This document shows positions 59,098-64,000 of a DNA stretch of 64,000 nt, piece after piece. Source of the stretch: an uncultured Alteromonadaceae bacterium (lineage in GTDB: Bacteria; Pseudomonadota; Gammaproteobacteria; Pseudomonadales; Halieaceae); NCBI GenBank assembly GCA_913064725.1, contig CAJYAI010000004.1, positions 16,399 to 80,398 of the forward strand, read 5' to 3'. The position numbers and the translations under genes were made by a program. The first letter of the stretch is position 1; every line of letters begins with the position of its first letter. The notes beneath the pieces are model-generated. The model searched no databases. It was given only the letters and a program-made list of their open reading frames with translations, and was not told the origin of the DNA.

Positions 59098-60678
59098 TTA
59101 CCAAAACGCCGCATAAATTAAGACAAGTATTAGCCCTATCGCTATCGCGGAGACGTTGAACCCCTGCGTCGTCCCAAAGTGAATGTCGCTCAGCAAAACA
59201 GGCTGCCCGGCCTCTGGCTCTCTGGTTAATCTAGCCACAACGACACCCAGCACAATGTTAGCAAGGAACACCAACCAGATACGCAGAACGAAGGGCATAT
59301 CAGGCATCAAAACCTTCAAGGCCAGACTAGCTGCAACTGATCCAACGAGGACAGCGTATGCGCTTGCCTCGTTAGCGCGTTGATAAAAGAAGCCCAGCAG
59401 GAAGATAGTGACAACACCCGGCGCTATGAAGCCTGTGTATTCCTGAATTGTTTGGAAGGCGCTCTCCATTCCTCCAAGAAAAGGCCGCGCCAAAACAAGC
59501 GCCATCAACATAGCCACAAACGCGACGATACGTCCCACCATCACGTAATGCGACTCACTGTGACGGGCGTCAGAATACTGCCGATAGATATCCATCGTAA
59601 AAATTGTGGCTATTGAATTCATCATCGAAGCAAGTGAAGAGACTATTGCCGCAATCAGAGCAGCAAAGACGAGACCACGCAGACCCGCCGGTGCCAGAGT
59701 CATGAGTTCACCGTAGGTCCGATCAGACTTATCGTTCAACACCTCAGCCGCCAGTACGCCGTCCTGCGCTAACACCAGCGCGGCAATACCCGGAACGACA
59801 ACGATGACGGGTATCAGCAGCTTTAAAAATGCAGCGAAGGCCAGGCCTTTCTGTGCCTCGGCGAGACTCTCGGCCCCCAAGGCACGCTGAATGATGTATT
59901 GGTTAAAGCCCCAGTAAGAGAAGTGCAGGACCCACAAACCACCCAACAAGGTCCAAATACCCGGCAAATCACTGTAGTTCGGATGCGAATCGTCCAAAAT
60001 CATCTCGAAATGACCGGGCACTTCCTCGCTCAGACGCGCCAAGCCCGCGATAGCACCATCACCCGACGAGACGGCGTCTAGGGCCAGCCATGTAATGGCA
60101 AAGCCGCCTAAGATGAGAATGACCACTTGAATAATATCGGTCAGCGCGACTGCCTTAAGACCGCCGTAAAGCGAGTACAAAACGGCAAATGCGGCGAGGC
60201 TTGTCATGGCGGTCATGACGCTGACACCCGTAACACTCTCGATTGCCAAACCACCCAACCAGAGCACTGCGGTAAGATTGACCGCGGTATAGAGCACGAT
60301 CCAATAAAACGACATCAATGACTTCACACCCGTCCCATAGCGCGTCTGGAGGAACTGCGGCATCGTGTAGATCTCTCGCTTCAGAAAGATCGGGAGGAAA
60401 TACTTGGCGACGATGAGCAGAACAATGGCTGCTTGCCATTCGTAGGCCGCGATGGCCAAACCGACGACAAAGCCTTGCCCTGACTGTCCAATTATTTGTT
60501 CAGCTGAGATATTCGCCGCAATGAGCGAGGCGCCAATCGCCCACCAAGGCAGTGTTCGACCGGCCAGAAAATAATCTTCTGTCGTTTTAGCGTGTCCCGA
60601 GTCACGAGATACCCATTGCGCCAATCCAAATAGGCCTATCCCATAGAGCGCTACGATCACGATATCGACAGTTGTCAT
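59098..60678 (-). CDS. Sodium:solute symporter (SSS family, sugar type)
   Basis: Inner-membrane Na+-coupled transporter, 526 aa, about 14 membrane segments. SSS/SGLT signatures: EDYFLAGRTLPWWAIGASLIA at the start (unwound TM1 region), AAYEWQAAIVLL, YSLYGGLKAVALTDIIQ, GGLWVLHFSYWGFNQYIIQRAL, and IAAIVSSLASMMNSIATIFTMD (Na2 site serines). Closest to vSGLT-like glucose/galactose transporters. It is 20 bp downstream of the GH3 gene on the same strand, which suggests it takes up glucose released by that enzyme. Confidence 0.9.
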   Translation of the reverse strand: MTTVDIVIVALYGIGLFGLAQWVSRDSGHAKTTEDYFLAGRTLPWWAIGASLIAANISAEQIIGQSGQGFVVGLAIAAYEWQAAIVLLIVAKYFLPIFLKREIYTMPQFLQTRYGTGVKSLMSFYWIVLYTAVNLTAVLWLGGLAIESVTGVSVMTAMTSLAAFAVLYSLYGGLKAVALTDIIQVVILILGGFAITWLALDAVSSGDGAIAGLARLSEEVPGHFEMILDDSHPNYSDLPGIWTLLGGLWVLHFSYWGFNQYIIQRALGAESLAEAQKGLAFAAFLKLLIPVIVVVPGIAALVLAQDGVLAAEVLNDKSDRTYGELMTLAPAGLRGLVFAALIAAIVSSLASMMNSIATIFTMDIYRQYSDARHSESHYVMVGRIVAFVAMLMALVLARPFLGGMESAFQTIQEYTGFIAPGVVTIFLLGFFYQRANEASAYAVLVGSVAASLALKVLMPDMPFVLRIWLVFLANIVLGVVVARLTREPEAGQPVLLSDIHFGTTQGFNVSAIAIGLILVLIYAAFW

Positions 60679-60698
60679 ATGCCTTTCCTCTTATTTTT

Positions 60699-63212
60699 TT
60701 ACTGACTTGCAAACTCTTTATCATTAACGAGATCAGCGCAAGAGACGATGGACGAGATCTCTGGCATCGTCGTCAATTTGATTTCTGATATATCAAGGGT
60801 CATATCACCCTCGGTTGCAAGAACAAACGCCGTATCAACGCGATCGAGTTTTAGACCCTCGTTGACAAAACAAGCAGTGGGTATTGATTTGCGCGTCCAT
60901 TCGCTCGCAGGCGCGTCGAGTAAGACCTTGGAAAAACGAACTCTTCCCGAGCAGGGATACTTACAGTCCATACGCAGCGACACGCTATCGGTCGGCTTTT
61001 GCACTACACGAAAGTCGATGACCAATGCGCCACCGGCCTCGTTCAAGTCTGTTAAATCCGTCGGATACTCCGACTGCATATAGACTTGCGATAGCCGACC
61101 TTCTTCTGTGGCTAATGCACTGGTAAACGTTAGGCGACGGGCATCCTCTTGAACGCGTCTATCAATCCCTTTGATTTTAACACTACCGCTAGACGACTGT
61201 GACACGCTCGATGTTGCCTCAACAGCCCAGTCGCTACTATCGCCCGTGTACAGACGCCAGTTACCGCGAGGACCACCATTGAACACCTCTTGATCGAGAC
61301 TATTATCCGCACCGATGAGGCGCTCAGAGACATCTGACCAGACGACCCGATCCTCAACCGACAAGCCATAGCCAAGCGGAAATAAAAATTCATCAACCGG
61401 GAGATCGCGATCAGCAACATTGACATCCAATGCAGGCCAAGGCATCGGCAACCTTCCCGTGAAGTCAAACTGCACGCTTTCCGATGGGTCGCGCAACAGC
61501 ATATCGGCCACACCTACGCCCTCACTGCCGGGAAGCCACGAGACAACAAACGCATCAACATCATTTAGAATATCGTTCACCCACATCGGTCGCCCCGTCA
61601 AAAAGACGGCAATGACAGGAACTCCCCGATCGGACAACGCTTGTATGAGATCGCGTTCGCCTCGTTGATCAAACCACGCAACCGAATAAATATCGCCCTG
61701 CATCTCTGCATAAGGCGTCTCACTGAACACGACTATGGCCGCATCAACGTTTGCGTTTATGTCCGATACAATTGAGCCACCCGCCGCCTCAACTTGCGCC
61801 TGTAAGCCATCGTAAATTGACGTTCCACCGGGAAAATCGGCGTTGGTATTACCTGTTCCCTGCCAACTTACAGTCCATCCACCGCTCTGTAAGCCGATGT
61901 CATCGGCAGCGGGACCGGCTACCAGATACCGTCCCCCCGGCGACAGCGGCAGCAGCCCTTTATCGTTTTTTAGTAATACTTGCGACTTTCTGACGGCCTC
62001 GCGCGCAATAGCGCGATGCTCGGCATGACCGATCTGGTTATCATACTGCGCAGCCAGAGTAGACGGCAGACCTCGGGTAAATAACCCCGCTCGCATCTTC
62101 ATGACCAAAATGCGGGTAACTGCCTCATCGATGCGCTCAACCGAAATGACACCATCGTCAACTTGCTGCAGCATGGTGTGGTAGAGCGATTTCCAATCGG
62201 ATGGCACCATCACCATATCAATACCTGCGTTGATGGCCTGTGCGCAGTTATCATTCGTGCAGCCTAATACCTCACCAATCCCGTTCCAGTCACTGACCAC
62301 CATGCCGTCAAAGCCGAGATCCTCGCGCAATAGATCCGTCAGAATCGCCTTGCTGCCATGAATTTTCTTTCCATACCAGCTGTTAAACGAGGCCATGACA
62401 CTCATGACATCTTTATCAATAGCCTGAACATAACCCTGACCGTGAATCGACACTAGGCCATCGAGAGGCAGGCTTGTCTCACCTCGGTCATCGCCGCGCA
62501 ATGTGCCGCCATCGCCAATGAAATGCTTCGCGGTTGAGGCCACGCCCTCTGCCTGCATTGCTTCGACGATCGGAGCGACAAAGCTAGCGGCTAACGATGG
62601 GTCTGAGCTGAAGGATTCGTATGTGCGCCCCCAGCGTGCATCTCTGGCTACAGCCACCGTTGGCGCAAAAATCCAATCAATCCCTGTGGCCTTCACCTCA
62701 CGTGCCGTCGCACTAATAATTTTCCCGACGAGTTCCGGATCACGGGCAGCACCCAGTCCGATATTGTGCGGGAAGAGCGTGGCGCCCATCACATTGTTAT
62801 GACCGTGGACGGCATCCGTACCCCAAATAATCGGAATGCCTGCGCTTCCGCCCGATGCGTCTGTCGAGGCGCTGTAATAGCCATCGGCAAGATCAATCCA
62901 ATCTTGAACCGACGCATACTTATTTTCTTGAGGAAATGATCCACCGCCATTGAGCACGCTGCCTAAACCATACTGACGTACGTCATCGAAGGTCACATCA
63001 CGGATTTCCCCCTGAATCATTTGAGCAACCTTTTGCTCAATTGACATTTGACTGACTATAGCTTGGGCGCAGGCCGCTCTTGAGGGTCCATCCGTCGCAT
63101 CAATCGCGCAGGCCGAATCTACTCCAGACAGGTCTTGGGATCTTTGACACCCCAGTAAAGTCAGTGCCGACATCAACATAACACCACTTAAGACCACTGA
63201 CTTTTCCCGCAT
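60699..63212 (-). CDS. Glycoside hydrolase family 3 lipoprotein (exo-beta-glucosidase/glucanase)
   Basis: 837 aa from the ATG giving MREKSVVLSG, preceded by GGTGG; the upstream frame has no signal sequence. Lipoprotein signal with lipobox LLGC, C22. GH3 N-domain with AKHFIGDGGTLRGDDRGE (about 228-245), catalytic nucleophile D308 in GMVVSDWNGI, second domain with KNDKGLLPL and GDIYSVAWFDQRGERDL. A C-terminal carbohydrate-binding-like beta domain (about 670-835) makes it ExoP-like, as in marine glucan-degrading bacteria. It likely cleaves beta-1,3/1,4-glucans or oligosaccharides in the periplasm. Confidence 0.92.
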   Translation of the reverse strand: MREKSVVLSGVMLMSALTLLGCQRSQDLSGVDSACAIDATDGPSRAACAQAIVSQMSIEQKVAQMIQGEIRDVTFDDVRQYGLGSVLNGGGSFPQENKYASVQDWIDLADGYYSASTDASGGSAGIPIIWGTDAVHGHNNVMGATLFPHNIGLGAARDPELVGKIISATAREVKATGIDWIFAPTVAVARDARWGRTYESFSSDPSLAASFVAPIVEAMQAEGVASTAKHFIGDGGTLRGDDRGETSLPLDGLVSIHGQGYVQAIDKDVMSVMASFNSWYGKKIHGSKAILTDLLREDLGFDGMVVSDWNGIGEVLGCTNDNCAQAINAGIDMVMVPSDWKSLYHTMLQQVDDGVISVERIDEAVTRILVMKMRAGLFTRGLPSTLAAQYDNQIGHAEHRAIAREAVRKSQVLLKNDKGLLPLSPGGRYLVAGPAADDIGLQSGGWTVSWQGTGNTNADFPGGTSIYDGLQAQVEAAGGSIVSDINANVDAAIVVFSETPYAEMQGDIYSVAWFDQRGERDLIQALSDRGVPVIAVFLTGRPMWVNDILNDVDAFVVSWLPGSEGVGVADMLLRDPSESVQFDFTGRLPMPWPALDVNVADRDLPVDEFLFPLGYGLSVEDRVVWSDVSERLIGADNSLDQEVFNGGPRGNWRLYTGDSSDWAVEATSSVSQSSSGSVKIKGIDRRVQEDARRLTFTSALATEEGRLSQVYMQSEYPTDLTDLNEAGGALVIDFRVVQKPTDSVSLRMDCKYPCSGRVRFSKVLLDAPASEWTRKSIPTACFVNEGLKLDRVDTAFVLATEGDMTLDISEIKLTTMPEISSIVSCADLVNDKEFASQ

Positions 63213-63635
63213 ATACCACCCACCGAAAGCTATCTTTACTCTATCTGCATTGAAGCAGAACTCGAAAACGCGGTTACTGACCCAAAACCCCAATCGCAGG
63301 CATTACAGACTAATCCACGTATGAAACTGCGTTGTAAAATACTGTGGCTTATCCCTCATGGGCAGTGACTTTGCGACGGTAAGGTCGCCTAGAAAGGCCA
63401 AGCGGACTGGCCTATCGCCCGTTATGTAAGATCCAAGTAAGGGCGAGCCAGCGTCAACATTACAAAAGCTACACCACGGGTCCTGCCTACAGCTTTGCAA
63501 GCCTGTATTTAGCTTCCCATTTACCGCACCGATATCCCGACTTGTCTCAAGCCGACTGTCCTACCGCTACCGCTCGTGGGATGTTAGCGTCTGATAAGTA
63601 TTTCTAATTAATAACTAGTCGGGGTTAATCCAAAC
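63213..63635. other. 423-bp divergent intergenic region between the GH3 gene and the TonB receptor gene
   Basis: Holds the promoters of both genes. AT-rich near 63590-63625 (GTATTTCTAATTAATAAC), likely the receptor promoter. No clear LacI/GntR palindrome was recognised. One open frame on the minus strand (63303-63500) has no protein features. Confidence 0.4.
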
Positions 63636-64000
63636 ATGGATCGTCACTTGTTTGCTAAAAAACGCGTATCGCTCGCTGTCTCTGTCGCCCTGGGCGCCGT
63701 TGCCGTCGCTCCAGTTGCTGCTCAGCAGAACGAGACCGCAAATGATCAGGTCATGGAAGAAGTCGTCGTCACAGGTATCCGTTCTAGCCTGAAGCGCGCG
63801 ATGGACACCAAGCGCGATGCAACTGGAGTTGTTGATGCGATTACGGCTGAGGACATTGGCGATTTCCCCGATACAAACCTCGCAGAGGCATTACAACGCA
63901 TCACAGGCGTGGCCATTGACCGCGACCGTGGTGAGGGTGCCCGTGTGACAGTTCGTGGCTTTGGTGCTGACTTCAACCTAGTCACACTGAACGGCCGTCA
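63636..64000 (+). CDS. TonB-dependent receptor, carbohydrate type (partial, 3' end off the window)
   Basis: First 121 codons of a large outer-membrane receptor. Signal peptide about 1-29 (ends PVAAQQ), TonB-box MEEVVVTGIRSSLKRAMDTK (about 40-59) and plug opening VVDAITAEDIGDFPDTNLAEAL, then GVAIDRDRGEGARVTVRGFG. This opening is characteristic of the long TonB-receptor group of saccharide uptake in gammaproteobacteria (TIGR01782-like). Divergent from the GH3/symporter pair, so all three likely form a glucan utilisation locus. Confidence 0.88.
   Translation, partial: MDRHLFAKKRVSLAVSVALGAVAVAPVAAQQNETANDQVMEEVVVTGIRSSLKRAMDTKRDATGVVDAITAEDIGDFPDTNLAEALQRITGVAIDRDRGEGARVTVRGFGADFNLVTLNGR

Noticed and set aside
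63303..63500. 65-codon minus-strand frame between GH3 and the TonB receptor
   Set aside because: No ribosome site or recognisable domain; lies in a promoter region.

Overview
The window reads as chromosomal DNA of a free-living, aerobic, probably marine gammaproteobacterium. ZipA beside smc and ligA points to Gammaproteobacteria. The TonB-dependent receptors, the exported beta-glucosidase with its sodium symporter, the Sat/CysC sulfate activation pair and the many acyl-CoA enzymes resemble the OM60/NOR5-like (Halieaceae/Cellvibrionales) group, but that placement is inference from gene content. No tRNA, rRNA, insertion sequence, prophage or CRISPR array was seen, and base composition looks even throughout.

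Layout. 1-4 kb (minus): phosphate regulon operon phoB-phoR-pstS-pstC with a clear Pho box, pstC cut by the window edge. 4-11 kb (minus): a lipoprotein with a transglycosylase-like fold, DNA ligase ligA, zipA and smc. 11-19 kb (minus): ttcA followed by the full cytochrome c maturation set ccmABCDEFGHI, mostly with 4-bp overlaps. 19-27 kb: mdh, then a lipoprotein/lysophospholipase-type ABC exporter (permease + ATPase) divergent from tesA, which overlaps a voltage-gated K+ channel gene, which in turn overlaps a YgiQ radical SAM gene. 27-30 kb: an orphan TonB-dependent receptor convergent with oxyR. 30-33 kb: divergent from oxyR, a rubrerythrin / two-cluster Fe-S CCG protein / DUF3501 operon, which is the best candidate here for a poorly described system. 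33-40 kb: a mixed set (Tat-exported FAD oxidoreductase, HAD phosphatase, alpha/beta hydrolase, periplasmic glutathione peroxidase, small HNH-like protein, uridine-kinase-like protein, lipoprotein carboxylesterase).

40-44 kb (minus): an operon of triosephosphate isomerase, a thiolase-like protein, an HSD10-type dehydrogenase and an enoyl-CoA hydratase, closed by a strong terminator. 44-49 kb: avtA, sulfate activation sat-cysC with a divergent LysR regulator, and two flavin-related enzymes. 50-57 kb: isovaleryl-CoA and glutaryl-CoA dehydrogenases followed by two tandem class I DAHP synthases, then transaldolase between two divergent crotonases. 57.5-59 kb: coniferyl-aldehyde-type dehydrogenase. 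59-64 kb: a beta-glucan/glucoside uptake locus (SSS symporter, GH3 lipoprotein, and the start of a TonB receptor).

Working together: the left part serves phosphate sensing, envelope/DNA housekeeping and haem-c assembly; the centre is redox defence (OxyR, rubrerythrin, glutathione peroxidase); the right part is heterotrophic carbon use (acyl-CoA, branched-chain amino acid, lysine/aromatic and glucan catabolism) mixed with sulfate activation and aromatic amino acid synthesis. Several intergenic regions between 48 and 57 kb carry short tandem repeats that no gene explains.
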